From NCBI GenBank assembly GCA_025618425.1, contig CM046846.1, positions 32,295,409-32,359,408 on the forward strand: a stretch of DNA of 64,000 bases. The letters are read 5' to 3'. Position 1 is the stretch's first letter. Each line of letters starts with the position of its first letter. This document shows, one piece after another, positions 25,083 to 36,905 of the stretch. The notes under the pieces were generated by a model that made no database searches, was not told the origin of the DNA, and saw only the letters and a list, made by a program, of their open reading frames with translations. The DNA is from Heliocidaris tuberculata. Its lineage: Eukaryota > Echinodermata > Echinoidea > Camarodonta > Echinometridae. Made by a program: the position numbers and the translations under genes.

Positions 25083-25769
25083 TATTCGAGTTTGAATTTT
25101 GTAATTGAATTTTGAATTTTGAATTTTGTGCAGTTAAATTCCTTCTCTCCTTGTTCATTAAGGCCTGTATCGTTATGGCTTTGTATGTATATTCCTGTCC
25201 AATCTGCCACGTTGTATGTGTCATTTTATTTGTTTTTCATTAAATTAAATAGATGCAGTTCATATATAATCATGTAAAGGAGTATATGTGTGTCGGGTTT
25301 CACAACCTCATTGAATATGTAGGCAAATCTTATAGTTTTTTTGTTGTTGTTGTTGTTGACGAATCTTTATTCAAGGACACATTTTGCAATTTCCGGACAA
25401 TTCATACATGAGTATATTTGACAACACTTAGTTGCTCTTGATGAAATTTTAGCAGGTTCTTTTTTATTGAATGTCAACAAGTCCCTTTTCTATCAGAAAT
25501 TTTTGCCCGACACCCCCTTTCAAAATGTTTTAACACTGCCCCTATAGGATTTTACTCTGTATTCACTATTTTAAAATGTGCTTCTATGCTTGCACAGTGA
25601 ATAAATTACTGCTATCATTTAAAACATGATTTTTGTGATGTCCTCTGTACTATTTGTTAGTTCATCAGTACAATGACTTTCTCTTCGATTGATCTATTCT
25701 ATCTTTTTTTCTTTCCTTCGTCACTACTAATTACTTACCTGCCTTACAACCTCCCATCCTTTCTGGTTT

Positions 25770-26357
25770 CTAGTCACATTTGACCGATAACGATATCAAT
25801 AACGATATTTTCAGTTGATAGTACACCTACTATACAGTGCGTCCCATAAAAAACGTTATCAGCCAAAGTCTCCCTATATTTCAAAATATTTGAAAAAATA
25901 TCGTTGGATGTTTTGGTGTCATTTGATAGGAGAGCCTCTAAGCTATTCATAGGTATAAGAATTCATGAATATATTTTGAAATCTTCATTTGGGGGGACTT
26001 TTCCCGAAATGTAAACTTTTAACTGTTCTCAAATTTGTACCAGAACAAATATTGATTCTGGTCAAGACATTATTTTAGATTCTGCACTCTCGCAAAAGTC
26101 ACTTTTGCTCACTCGAGTTTAAAATATAGTTTTGGTTTCATTCTAAACGAGAGACCTCAGCTATCCACAGGTATATAAATTCCCTACAAATATTTTTAAA
26201 CATTTATTTGAGAAGACTTTTTTTGACTGATAACTTTTGGGGGACGCACTTCATGGTTTGTACGCGTGAGTGTATAGAGGGCAGCTTTACTATGGTGTAC
26301 CTTTAATGAAAAATCTCGTTATCGTTATTGTTATCGTTATCGGACAAATGTGACCAG
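25770..26357. mobile_element. DNA element with ~40-bp inverted termini, probably nested
   Basis: The outer ends CTAGTCACATTTGACCGATA and TATCGGACAAATGTGACCAG are inverted repeats containing repeated ATAACGATA words. An inner pair, GTGCGTCCCATAAAA (about 25839) and TTTGGGGGACGCAC (about 26236), suggests a second element nested inside or a two-part terminus. Related outer-terminus sequence recurs at 32271-32440. No transposase frame. Confidence 0.65.
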
Positions 26358-27752
26358 CCCTTTAAAAGCCCGTCATCAGGTTATAGATTATATCATTCGA
26401 AGAATTCAAGAAGACTGGTGTGTGAAGACAGTTTTCCCGATAATACCTTATGGAAAGCAATATATGTTTTACTTTAATGTTCTGTTGTTTAGAATAGCAA
26501 AAACAAAATAAGAAATGTTGTGTTAAATTAGATTTTATGGTGCTTCATTCCATTTTGAATATTTACGCCGAAATTGCGCTTATGAATATGGAAAGATAAT
26601 ATGATTGCAGGTTTAAATGAAGTTTATCTTCAGTCATATTGTCTTCAGTGTTTGTCTCTAATCAAGTGGTCTAACAGACATGCCTCGTGAACCACCGGGT
26701 CCATCCCCCGGCGGCCTGCTGAGTGGATAATGTGCACATGAAGGTAAATAAATATACATGTTCATAATATTATCATTAAAAAGTTGTAAGCCAAATATTA
26801 CCCCCCGAAAACGAGAGGAAAACAAAGAGAAGAAAATGGCGACTTGATCGTCACGCATGACTGGTTTTCGAAATCCGGCAATGATGAGCCCTTCGTGTGA
26901 CTGATCATTCTTCATCTACAGGCCCGGTAAAAAGTAAAGAAAATCCTCTTTGTAGTTCGTGCATAATTGTGAGTTTTCACCCGGAAACTCTGAATTGTTG
27001 TACACTGTTCTGTGATAACTCCTTGCTGCGTCGTGGGCATTAGGATACAGTACATGATCCAGTTTAATGATTCGCACTAGATACACTATCTTTCATGTGG
27101 TATTATCATCGATCTCTACGCGTGATCTAGAGATCGATGGGTATTACCAATCGATCTCTATTACCCTATTTATTCTAAGGTGTCCTACATTAACAAAAGC
27201 AACAACAAAGACACATTTTGGCTTGAAAATGAGTGAATATAAAAGGTGATTTACTCCTCTCGGGCAATTCAGATATTTCCTAGTGCGGGGTGTGATTTAT
27301 TTCACACCTGGGAATATTCAGTGAAGACTGCTTTACAGAATTGGGGTTTCTATACTTGAACTCTTTAACAATACTAAACAATTAATGATAGCTAGTCTCT
27401 TGTGAACAATAACTTGAAAAATTTCGACGGTAAAATTTCGGGTTTTATATTTTTGTTACTTTATCGAATTTGGCTTTGGGAAAAACCTGTTTATTTAATG
27501 TTCCTGCTTCTGGTTGAGGAAGAACTGAAGAGGTATTTTTAGTCCAAACTTTTAGCAGAGCATTAACATTCTTGGGATGGATTTGTCGCCTACGGCATGG
27601 AAGGGGTTAAATCACAGAAATGGATCATGCAAGCAGGCGCGAAGGAGCGGTCGTAATATAACCATGATAACTTTGGGGAAATCAAATCCGCTCCAAGTAG
27701 GGGCAATGTAGTTCTAGTTTGTAGGGTTGTGGGTAACGTCCTTTGACTCTGT
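26358..27752. other. Non-coding stretch
   Basis: No gene or repeat element is recognised. A short local palindrome, GATCTCTACGCGTGATCTAGAGATC, lies near 27111-27136 and is followed by two further ATCGATCTCTA words. Confidence 0.4.
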
Positions 27753-28788
27753 CTCAGCACCAGGGGCGGCGGAGCATTTTCCAAAATGGGGGGGGGGCAC
27801 CAACAAAAAAGGGTACTTTTGGAAAAAAAGGGGCACCTACCTACAAAGGGTGAAAACAAGGCGGAAAATACCACTTTTAAACATTAGTATACCGCTTAAG
27901 TATGATTAATACACTATCGAGGATCATTTCTATCTCAACATGGTTCCAGATAAAAACTGCTTTTGCTTTTTGTGTGATGGTATGATTATTCATTTGTGAG
28001 CGAGCGAAGCGAGCGAGCAAAAAATTTAAGATTGTTTTCTAATGCTGAAGGCTATGGTATTTAATTATACACAGCGATTTCCCTACTATGATAAGATTGT
28101 ATAGAGCTTTGGAAAATTTTTAGAATTTTTTTTTTCCTCATTCCTTTTATGATTTAGGGGCAATGATTAATATTGTATAATCTAGGGTATTGTGCCCCTC
28201 TTGCCAACTACTCCACTGCCTCACTTTGTGCTGATATTAGTAGGGGAATCTATTACATGTATTAATATCAAGCCTCTCTGATTATTTGTAGCTAGACATA
28301 ATATGGCTCTTTTCTGAACTTTAGGGCACAGTTTGTAAGCGAAATCTGGATATATAGGTAAAAAGGGGCACTCAGTGTCAAAAGACAAAACGGACACTTA
28401 TCAAAGGGGAAAAATGATACCATTAGAAAGGAAAAGGGGGAAATTAAAAAGGTGAAGTTATCAGGGGTGAAAAGGGCACTTATTAGAAGGGGAAATTGCA
28501 CTATTAGAACGGAAAATGGGCACTAATCAGACGAAAACAGTGGCACTTATAGGATTTCAAAAGGGGTACTCATGTATGAGGTTAAAAGGGCCACTTTTCA
28601 GAAGGTGAAAAGGGTACTTATTAGAAAGAAGAAGGGGCAGTTATAGGAAGAAAAATGGGCACTTATCAACTATGAAAAGGGGCACTTTTCATAGATAAAA
28701 AGGGGGCAATTTTGGGGTACTTGAAAAAGTGGGGGGGGGGGCACTGTGCCTCCTGCCGCCCCCCGGGTGCGCCGCCTCTGCTCAGCAC
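27753..28788. mobile_element. hAT-type non-autonomous element with 8-bp target duplication
   Basis: CTCAGCAC occurs at 27753-27760 and again at 28781-28788, directly flanking an element that starts CAGGGGCGGCGGAGC and ends GCGCCGCCTCTG. The termini are inverted repeats of about 12 bp. An 8-bp duplication with CAG...CTG ends is the hallmark of hAT superfamily insertions. G-rich tracts lie just inside both ends. The interior contains GAGCGAGCGAAGCGAGCGAG (about 27998-28017) and an array of degenerate AAAAGGGGCACTTATNAGAA units (about 28360-28720). No transposase is encoded. Confidence 0.85.
28360..28720. repeat. Degenerate tandem repeat AAGGGGCACTTAT..
   Basis: Roughly ten imperfect units of about 25-35 bp built on AAAAGGGGCACTTATCAGAA, inside the hAT-type element. 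Confidence 0.65.
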
Positions 28789-28943
28789 TGCAATTATGGG
28801 CAACAAGTTAATCAAACTTGGCATCAGACTAAAAATGATACTTAAGTCGCACTCTTACTGTTAATGCCTAACTGGACGCCAAACCTGGATTGTTGAGAAC
28901 TTTCCGAATTGGGAGCAGAACCAAACGATGCCCAATATAGTCT

Positions 28944-29580
28944 GGGAGCCTGTCCCGAAATAGTCACCCCATTTTACCCATAAGATCTGACCCCTTAAAG
29001 TTACATAGACCATCTCAGTCGTTGACAAAAAAGGTTGTCAGCCTGACCGTGGCCGTCGGGTTTATCCCCCAAAAGAGACCCCAAAGTTGTGTCGATTTCA
29101 CCCCATCTCCCCCATGCACCAAACTTTGTCAGTAGGAAAAAGTGTGAATTGGACACTACAAAACACAAAAAACGACGAACATTTCTGTCTGGATGGGGTG
29201 TCAGACGGCCCCCCAAAATTGCGGTAAATTTTTCCCCTTAAAGCCCATGCAGGGACCAAATTTTGTCAGAAGGAAAAGCTATGGTTGTACATTCCAAAAA
29301 TATAAAAACTGACAAAATTGTCCATCGGTGTCAGACTCCCTGAAACCTGCATTATTTTGTAATGTCCAATCATACTTCTTCCTACTGACAAATTTTGGTG
29401 CATGGGGAGATAGGGTGAAATCGACCCGACTTTGGGTCTCTTTTGGGGGCTCTGGGGGCTAAACCCGACGGCTACGGCCAGGCTGACAACCTTTTTGTCA
29501 ATGACTTAGATGGTCTAAGTAACTTTAAGGGGTGAAATCTTATGGGTCACAATGGGGTGACTATTTCGGGACAGGCTCCT
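28944..29580. mobile_element. Fold-back element with ~215-bp inverted arms
   Basis: The left arm (28944-29156) is repeated in reverse complement at about 29362-29580: GGAGCCTGTCCCGAAATAGT / ACTATTTCGGGACAGGCTCC, AAAAAAGGTTGTCAGCCTG / CAGGCTGACAACCTTTTT, and CATGCACCAAACTTTGTCAG / CTGACAAATTTTGGTGCATG. A third, partial copy of the last motif sits in the loop near 29247-29278. It is probably a transposon. I could not identify a flanking target duplication. Confidence 0.8.
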
Positions 29581-29748
29581 GGCCTAATAGGGGCACTCTT
29601 GTTCTCACATGCCCCCTTTAGATGTTTTTTTAACAACTAATATTCAAATAAACATTTATAACCAATATTGTTGGTAACAGGGTCAACTCATCAAGGAAGG
29701 TCTGTCCCTCATCTCGATTTTTAAGAAATGAATGACTTACTTGCTTAC

Positions 29749-29864
29749 CATTGATGAAGCGCGGACACTTTACCCTCCTTCCATTGCAGAAACTCATCAA
29801 CACGAGGCAGATTCCCCTATAGAGGGACAGATGCGAAATTTCAGCCGTATATGACGTAGACACA
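29749..29864 (-). other. Weak candidate orphan exon
   Basis: On the minus strand a 116-bp open segment is bordered by CTGCAG (acceptor) and ATG-GTAAGC (donor). One frame reads through as STSYTAEISHLSLYRGICLV and onward to PRFING. I do not recognise the peptide, and no partner exon was found. A chance coincidence of splice sites is likely enough that this should be treated as a lead only. Confidence 0.15.
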
Positions 29865-31452
29865 CTGCAGTTACAGATTCTGGGAGCTCATAAGGGGAGG
29901 TGAACGGGGGAGGAGCGGTGGGGGGGGGGGGACACAACGCGGGCTCCGTTGCATCCATGCTCCTTGAGCCTCTGAGCAGAGAGCGATCTGGGCCTTTTGC
30001 TTCTAATTGGTGGTAAGGTATAGTGCAATCACTGCCCGATAGCTGTTATGATAATAAAAGAACATATTTAGTGCCAAGAATACAAGAACTAAAATGGACA
30101 TTTCTTAGTGTGTGGGGTTTTTTAATAATTATTTTGATAAAATAACATTTAATGATAGCGATATATGAAATACAATAATTTAAATGAACTGGTAAGGGAT
30201 TCAAACTGCCAATAAACATATGTTTATGCTCATATGTTTGCGACACCTACTCGGCCATACATGTCAAAAAGTTTACTTGTTGAAGGCGTGGTAATTTCAG
30301 TTGCGTTTTACAAGACGAAAAGCTTTAGTATGCTCCTGTTCAACACTATTATCTAATTCCAATATGAGATATTAATGAATTACCACTATAAGTGTATAAG
30401 GTTATCCAAGATAACCTCCTATCCACACATTGCTATACATGTGGGATTTCCTACACTTTTGCGCGGATTATCTTTAAGTTGGTTTCAGGGTAGAACATTC
30501 TTTCAGCATTTAAATAAATAATTTGTTAAATCTTAATGGGAAACCTAATAGCAAAGAGCTTCTAACAAGGATGTAAATGTATCATGGATAGAGTCCCAAC
30601 TGACTATAAAGAATGCAAACATGTAGCAGAGTATATTTCCAGAGACCCTAAATCGAATCATCTGACAAATGCAAGTGAATTTAATCCTACTTAAACTGCT
30701 TTTTATGTTTCTTTTGCATCTGTAAAGCACTGAAGTTCTACGTAATCCTACAGCTATGGATCTAAAATACAACAACACATTGTTTTTGTTTGTGTGTGTG
30801 ATTACTGATTCATAAGATCAATAATCACGACACTTCAAATGTAAAAGAAGAAAAAAAAAATCTTCAATCAATTCTGTTTCCCCTGGCGGATAGGAACACA
30901 CCCGACATTAAATGATAAATTCATTTTAATACTTAACTCCACATCCTCTCAATTCTGCCAGATGTTTGCATATTTTTATAGTAAGTTGGGACTTCATCCA
31001 AAATACATCCTTGTTAGAAGCACAGTCGCTGTGAAGGTCGTGTTTATGGTTCTTAGAATTTGAAATGTCCTTCGGTTACCAGATCCTCTGTATTGATTTG
31101 GTTAAGTTCGTCTTAGAATTTATCACATCAAGGGATACAACGAAAGTCTGGGGCACCCATCCAGTGAACGAATAGTTAAAACGACATCAATAAAACATAT
31201 AAATAAAAAGAATCTAAAATTTTTTTTAAAGTCTCACCAAAATGGAGTACATTCGTGAACGCCTCCTCTGACGATCTTGAATAGGTCCTATTTGAAGGGA
31301 GAGTTTTAACTTCTTTAAAGGTCGTGATTGCAGAAGTTTGGTGCCAAGGTTTTCAGGTGGTTCCTACGGAAGATCAGGGAGCAAGTTGGAGACACTTTAC
31401 ACTGGACTTCTTCTAAAATGTATGTCCAACATGATCTCTCCGTATTCAGTGA
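29865..31452. other. Non-coding stretch
   Basis: A G-run lies near 29920-29931. No gene is recognised. GTTATCCAAGATAACC (about 30400) is a short palindrome. Confidence 0.4.
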
Positions 31453-31686
31453 ATAGACCTGTTCACAAATATATTCAAATTTTATGCATACTTTTAAAAC
31501 GAAGGTTGTACTTGACAACCTGAAAGCTTGTCAGAGGCTTGTCAGACATAGCAACAAGTAATGCATGCAAACTGCATTCCAAGTATTGTAGTTCATTCAT
31601 AATAACAGGTTAATGGAATACCTCGTTACTAGGTCCCCAGGAGAGAAACGTCCATAAATTTGAATAACTTTGTGAACAGGTCTATT
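31453..31686. mobile_element. MITE with ATAGACCTGTTCACAAAT ends, copy 1
   Basis: The left end ATAGACCTGTTCACAAATAT is mirrored by TTTGTGAACAGGTCTATTC at the right. The interior carries GCTTGTCAGAGGCTTGTCAG and ACATAGCAACAAGTAATGCA. The same order recurs in the neighbouring copy. Confidence 0.7.
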
Positions 31687-31723
31687 CCTTGAATGAGTTT
31701 ATGTAAGGAATTCAACCAAATAG

Positions 31724-31953
31724 ACCTGTTTACTAATTTAATGCATACTTCTTGAACAAAAGTTTCTCTTAACTACTCAAAAGCTTACCAGAGGCTTGTC
31801 TGACATAGCAACACCTAATTTATGCAAAATGGATTCCATCCATAGAGATGCCATTATGCATAGCAGGTGCACTAAATAGTTGGTAACTATAAGCCTTGAG
31901 GATTCTGGAAAAAAAACATGCATACATTGAAATACATTAGTAAACAGCTCTAT
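31724..31953. mobile_element. MITE with ATAGACCTGTTTACTAAT ends, copy 2
   Basis: The left end ATAGACCTGTTTACTAAT pairs with ATTAGTAAACAGCTCTAT at the right. The interior AGCTTACCAGAGGCTTGTC and ACATAGCAACACCTAAT parallels copy 1, only 38 bp away in the same orientation. Confidence 0.7.
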
Positions 31954-32085
31954 TAGCTAAGATTTCTTTGTCACCGTCCGACAACTGGGTGCATATGCTA
32001 ACAATATATTAGTAGCATTATTAAATGAAAACAAAAAGCTTACTGTCCTTACTGACTCGATGCATAAGATCATTTTGATATCCTA

Positions 32086-32260
32086 AAGCAGGGGCCGCGG
32101 AGAGTTTTTGAAAGTGGGTGGGGGGGGGGGCTGATTTGATTTCCCTCACTAATGACAATTTTCGAACCTTTTTCTCCCCGAGGTTTTATGACACGTGTCT
32201 ACTAGAAAAAGTGGGGGCTGCACCCCCCCCCCCCCCGCCCCCGGTTCCGCGGCCCATGTA
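32086..32260. mobile_element. Short hAT-like element, CAGGGGCCGCGG termini
   Basis: The left terminus CAGGGGCCGCGGAGAG is mirrored by GGTTCCGCGGCCCATG at the right, with G/C-runs just inside both ends as in the larger hAT-type copies. No clear 8-bp duplication is visible. Confidence 0.5.
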
Positions 32261-32270
32261 AAGGGATAAT

Positions 32271-32445
32271 CACATTTGTCCGATAACAATAACGATAACG
32301 AGATTTTGAAATAAAGGTACACACTATTATATGGTGTGTACGTATAAATATACGCGTGACTGTTAATATTAAGGCAGCTCTAGGGTGAATCTTTAATGAA
32401 ATATTGTTATTTTTTTGGACAAAATTAATCTGACCAGACCTTAAT
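32271..32445. repeat. Short copy of the 25770-26357 terminus family
   Basis: CACATTTGTCCGATAACAAT, ATAACGAGATTTTGAAAT and a TGTACGTATAAATATACGCG segment match the ends and subterminal part of the element at 25770-26357. Confidence 0.5.
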
Positions 32446-33062
32446 AATCATAGGGCGGTACAGCCACTGTATAGCAGTGAAAGAGTAAGGGCGTGAAACA
32501 TAAGTGCACAGGCGAAATAAGGAAAGATCAAAATATAGTGAAAGTAGGACGACATACAGAGAAAATAAAATGAATTTCGAGTTTCTCGTCTAGCATTTTT
32601 GAAAACAATATTATAATATGACTCACTCGCTATAGTCTTTCATGATATCCCACAAGAGTTGGAAAAAGATTCCTGCAAGGAAACGTGAGGGGCGGCTGAC
32701 TCGCATCCCTCCCGGATCCGCCCACGGATCAGACTTCGGAAGGCGATTGGGATTAAGGTCAGGTTTGGGGTTAGGGGGTGTTGGGTCTAGGGACGTTCGC
32801 GAGCAGTGGCGTAGCGGGAGTACAACAAATGAGCGGGCATCGGCATCATTTGAGGGGGGGGGGGCGGCATCCATTGCAGACGTTGGAACAGCGTCAGTGA
32901 CTGGTACTGTCTTGGGTCGTCGTGAATAGTGATATCGTTTGAAAAGTGATTTGCAAAACGAACAGTACAAACAATACTTTCAGTGACTTGGTTAAACAGG
33001 CTAGATTAGCGCAGGTAACTACTAATGCAATCGAACTCACGCCTCGACTGAGCCGGACTTGA

Positions 33063-33214
33063 GTGGATGAAATGCAATGTTGGGGGTGGGGGTGGGGTGG
33101 GGGGTGGAGAGTATTATCATCTTCCTTTCTCCCCGTTCCCCTTCATCTCTTTCTTTCTCTCTCTCTCTCTCTCTCCCCCCTCTCTCTCTCTCCCCCCCCC
33201 TCTGTCTCTCTCTC

Positions 33215-33245
<31 letters not shown>

Positions 33246-33246
33246 C
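33063..33246. repeat. G-rich then CT-rich simple sequence
   Basis: GGGGGTGGGGGTGGGGTGGG (about 33083-33106) is followed by a (CT)n tract with C-runs at about 33150-33246. Translations in these frames are low complexity and not genes. Confidence 0.9.
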
Positions 33247-35000
33247 GCCATTGTAGCAAGGTCACTGCGGGAGTGTTCGACATTGACAGAGGGGTATTGT
33301 CGTCTGAGCAAGCGTCTTGAAATCCTATGGCGTATGGGTAAGCTGCATGACCAAGGGTATAAAAGCTTCACAGATATGTTTTTTTTTTTTTTTCATTTCT
33401 TCCTACATGCTCAGTTTAGAAACACTGACTTTCATGGTGACAAAACAAACAAAAAACAAATCTGGAAAGGGGTGGTGTGGACAAGATGGAAGATATAACA
33501 AGGATAACTCAACTGAGATGAAGAATTAATAAAGAGAAATGAAAAGACTCAGAGACCTTTATAAGGAGAGGAAAAAGGGAACAATGGCCACAGGTCAAGA
33601 AGTCTCAGTGCCTGTGATATTGCTAGGGAAAAAGAAATACCTTTAGCATCAACAATCCGGAAAGAAATCTGGGAGCGTGTAACAATGCTGCTACCTCCAT
33701 AAAGAGGTTGAAATGATAAGTAGTTCACTGACTGCGATTAAATTCGCGGCCAGTCCCCCTCCCCCCCCCCCCCCCCAAAAAAAAACCCTCCCAACTCTTG
33801 ACAAGTGAAGTATGACATGTAGAGTATGTATAAGAAAAATACACATCAAAATGACCCAACAAACACTCTGGAGTCATGAACTCGGCGATACAGCCCTCAG
33901 GCAAAACTTAATAAAGATGTCACAACACCTTTTTAGCTCACTTTTTAATGAATTAAGGTAACGACAAGGCCCATGCCCCTTTTCAAGGAAAGCCTACGGG
34001 AAATCATGTGAAAGGACAATATAGGAATCATTAAGAAAGTACACACAAACAGCTTACAAATTTAGGAATACAGAATACGTCTTTATTAAAATATCAAAAT
34101 AAAAATATACATTATGAGGTTGACGAATGAAAATACACCAGTGTATGCATTTTTCTTGTGGTGTTTTCTCACAAATAACCTAAAGAAGTCTTCACACAAT
34201 TTTACTTGTATTTTATTTCATTTTTTCAAAACTCGTTTCTCTCTGAAAGTTCAAAATACGTCCTCATGTCTCTAGAGAGGATTGTGACATTTAACTTCTA
34301 AGATTATTCACATAAGATAAATAAAAGAAGAAGGGACATTAGGCTTTGATAGCTTCTTCACACCAAATATAATCAATCGCTGCATTTACCTTTGAATATG
34401 CTTCTTCATCTATGAAGCAAGTTAAATTCAGAACTTTAAAAATGAATACATGCAAATTCAATAAGTCATGTCATATACATTGTACCTTTACATCTGTAGG
34501 GAAAGTGTCAGAAGTTCAATGTAATAATTACAACTAAGGATTTTTTTCTTCTTCTTCAGATAATGCAAAATATCTTTCCATGTGCTCTTTTTGCTTTGAT
34601 GCCGATAATTTAAGTTTGTTTTGTCACATGACATAAATAACTCAGTATATTGTTGTTTATAATCCTCTTCACATTTACCATTACATTTTTTGTTTATTGT
34701 ATTGCTAAACAATGTTTATTGACCTTTCATCCATTTATATTTGTATTATAGTTTTATTTATAATCCTCTTCATATTTCCCATTACATTTTTTGTTGTTTT
34801 TTCTATTACCAAACAATGTTTTCCAATGTTTAAAGGTACCAGACTCGATTAGCATTCATGCTATTTTCTGGTTCCTTTTATCCTTAACTCTGTTGTATCT
34901 AAATTTGTATACCTTATTGGATAAATTTCAAGTTCAAAGTTAAATTTCAAACTGAAAGCACCTCTACAGGGACTGCCTGTTTGAAAATTTGTTTTGTCAC
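33247..35000. other. Non-coding stretch
   Basis: A T-run lies near 33379-33393 and a C-run near 33758-33774. Two similar ~60-bp blocks around TTTATAATCCTCTTCA (about 34658 and 34756) form a short direct duplication. A minus-strand AATAAA (about 34082-34087) could be a distal poly(A) signal, but no gene is tied to it. Confidence 0.4.
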
Positions 35001-35275
35001 ATTAAGGAAACTTAGCGAAACATGATGGCACGTAAAAACAGGGGAAAGACGCATTAGACAAAATTATTTAAAATCATAATTTTTATTCTATAGAGGCAGA
35101 ACCAAAATATTAGGATGTAGAATTAGTATTTATCTCTATTAACACTTTTAAGCAAAATAATATGAAAACTTTTATTCAGTTAAGTCTGATTTCCATTTTA
35201 GATGCACAGGCAAACTCGCAATTTTGCTCTTTGATTCTTTCCTGCATCTTTATGCACCATAAATAAATAACTAAA
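35000..35275. repeat. Dispersed repeat, copy 1 (pair with 41365-41620)
   Basis: It shares TATAGAGGCAGAACCAAAAT, AAAATAATATGAAAACTTTT and an AGATGCACAGGCAAACTCGC-like segment, in the same order and orientation, with 41365-41620. No terminal inverted repeats were recognised. Confidence 0.65.
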
Positions 35276-36188
35276 ACACCTTTACAGCGAGGGCCAGTTT
35301 GAAAATCCGAATTAATTCTGTGGTTAACTGATTAAGCTCAATATCAAATACAATATCAAAGTTTGAAGCTTTCAATTCACTCTCTAATCAATCATAAGAA
35401 AAAACAATTAACACTGATTCTTGCTCATGCAAAATGACATATTGGCAACTCTATGACAACATATCAGTGTGAGCAGCTTGTAATATGTATTACATGTACA
35501 ATGAACTGATTTTTCGTTACTTTTTTTTCTTCAAATTAATACAATTTTAAAATAATAAGACATAATTTGCAAGTGCTTTCCCAATGCAATGAATTTTAAA
35601 AAAAAGATTATCGGTGAATTCTTTATGTGTGTAAGGGTAATACATTGCATACAATATCATACGGTGCTGCCAATTTAGTACGTATGGTTTAAGCAGAAAT
35701 CAATCTCTAAAAAAAATTGTAGCTTTCCAAGAGATATGCTGTTTTTGTTGTTGTTTTTTCTTCAAACTAATACTGACCTTATTCAGTAGTTTTAACAGAA
35801 TGAAGAAAGCTTCAATGTGATAAGGTGTATGATCATCTTTCTTACAATATACACACTTCTTTCATCAATAATACATACACTGGTATTTTTCATTTAGTGA
35901 CATCTTCCTCAAAATATTGCACATATAGAGATTATTTACAAATATATTATAAAACTGAATAAAAAACCACATCTTTGTGCATGATAATGATACAAAAGAT
36001 GAGCAAATGATCCTTGATTTTTTTTTTCTTTTTCACCGAGTATTAAAAGGGGTATCTGGTAATGGAAGTTGGAAAAAAGCCTTTTATGGCATTAATGATT
36101 ATAATCATTGGATTTATCAGATCAAATCTGTGAGTGCTTTGGTATATCTGCTGAATATCAAATTCCTTCTTTTGGTATGTCATTGTGA

Positions 36189-36274
36189 ATTCATTTTAAT
36201 AACGGAACTTACTGAGGTGTTAAAACTTGGGATGAAACCTGAACACCTTAGTAAGTTCAGTTATTAAAATGAAT
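36189..36274. repeat. Near-perfect 33-bp hairpin
   Basis: Arm 36189-36221 pairs with 36242-36274 with only two non-Watson-Crick positions and a 20-bp loop. It could be a tiny MITE or a precursor-hairpin RNA gene. It lies about 1.2 kb downstream of the FAM47E-like stop codon. Confidence 0.75.
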
Positions 36275-36724
36275 GCAGATGTATACACAAACAAATAATA
36301 GAAAGTGAATGAATTACTGCAAGATAGTAAAGTTTGGTAAACCCCTTCCCCCTCTTTAAAAGTAATCTTGTTTTCTGGTTAACGAAGGAAAATAAATTTT
36401 TACATCATCAGACACACGTTGAACAGAATTTTCCAGACTGCAAAGAAATGAAATATGCCCAACTATTTTGGTAGAAAATAGTGAAAATGGAAAATAGAAA
36501 ATAGTAGCAAAATAGCTGACTAATGAGCAAAGAAAAACCCAAGTGCATGACTCGGTCTCATATGACTTGTGCTTTGCTGTGAAAGATAATTACATGGACC
36601 AGTTGGTTTTTGTATTAGCTGGCCCAAACTACATGACCAACGATTCATAATTAATTGAAGCCAGTTTCTCTCAAAATGCATTTCCATTACCCAAACTCAA
36701 GATTAGCTTTAACTTGACTTATGG

Positions 36725-36798
36725 ACAATTCCACGGTAACGGAAGGACATTCAGATAAAGTTTGTGTGTGATTGTCCTTCCATTACCGTGGAATTGCC
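36725..36798. repeat. Short hairpin with ~23-bp stem
   Basis: CAATTCCACGGTAACGGAAG (about 36726) pairs with CTTCCATTACCGTGGAATTG (about 36777), separated by a loop of about 25 bp. The single odd position would be a G-U wobble in a minus-strand transcript. The arms differ in sequence from the hairpin at 36189. Confidence 0.75.
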
Positions 36799-36852
36799 CT
36801 TATGCAATATTTTAAATGATCAACAACAAACTGGGCTTCTTCATTTTCTTTT

Positions 36853-36905
36853 TGGGTGGTGGTGGGGGGAAGGGGGGGGGTGGTGGTGGGGGGGGGGGGG
36901 GGGGG
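36853..36905. repeat. G-rich tract
   Basis: About 50 bp of G with interspersed T and A, including a run of roughly 17 G. Confidence 0.9.

Noticed and set aside
32623..32970. 115-codon minus frame and 95-codon plus frame
   Set aside because: No splice context or domain; the region contains a CAGTGGCGTAGC-type transposon end and a G-run.
33063..33500. Open frames of 85-143 codons
   Set aside because: They translate (CT)n and G-runs and show no conserved domain.
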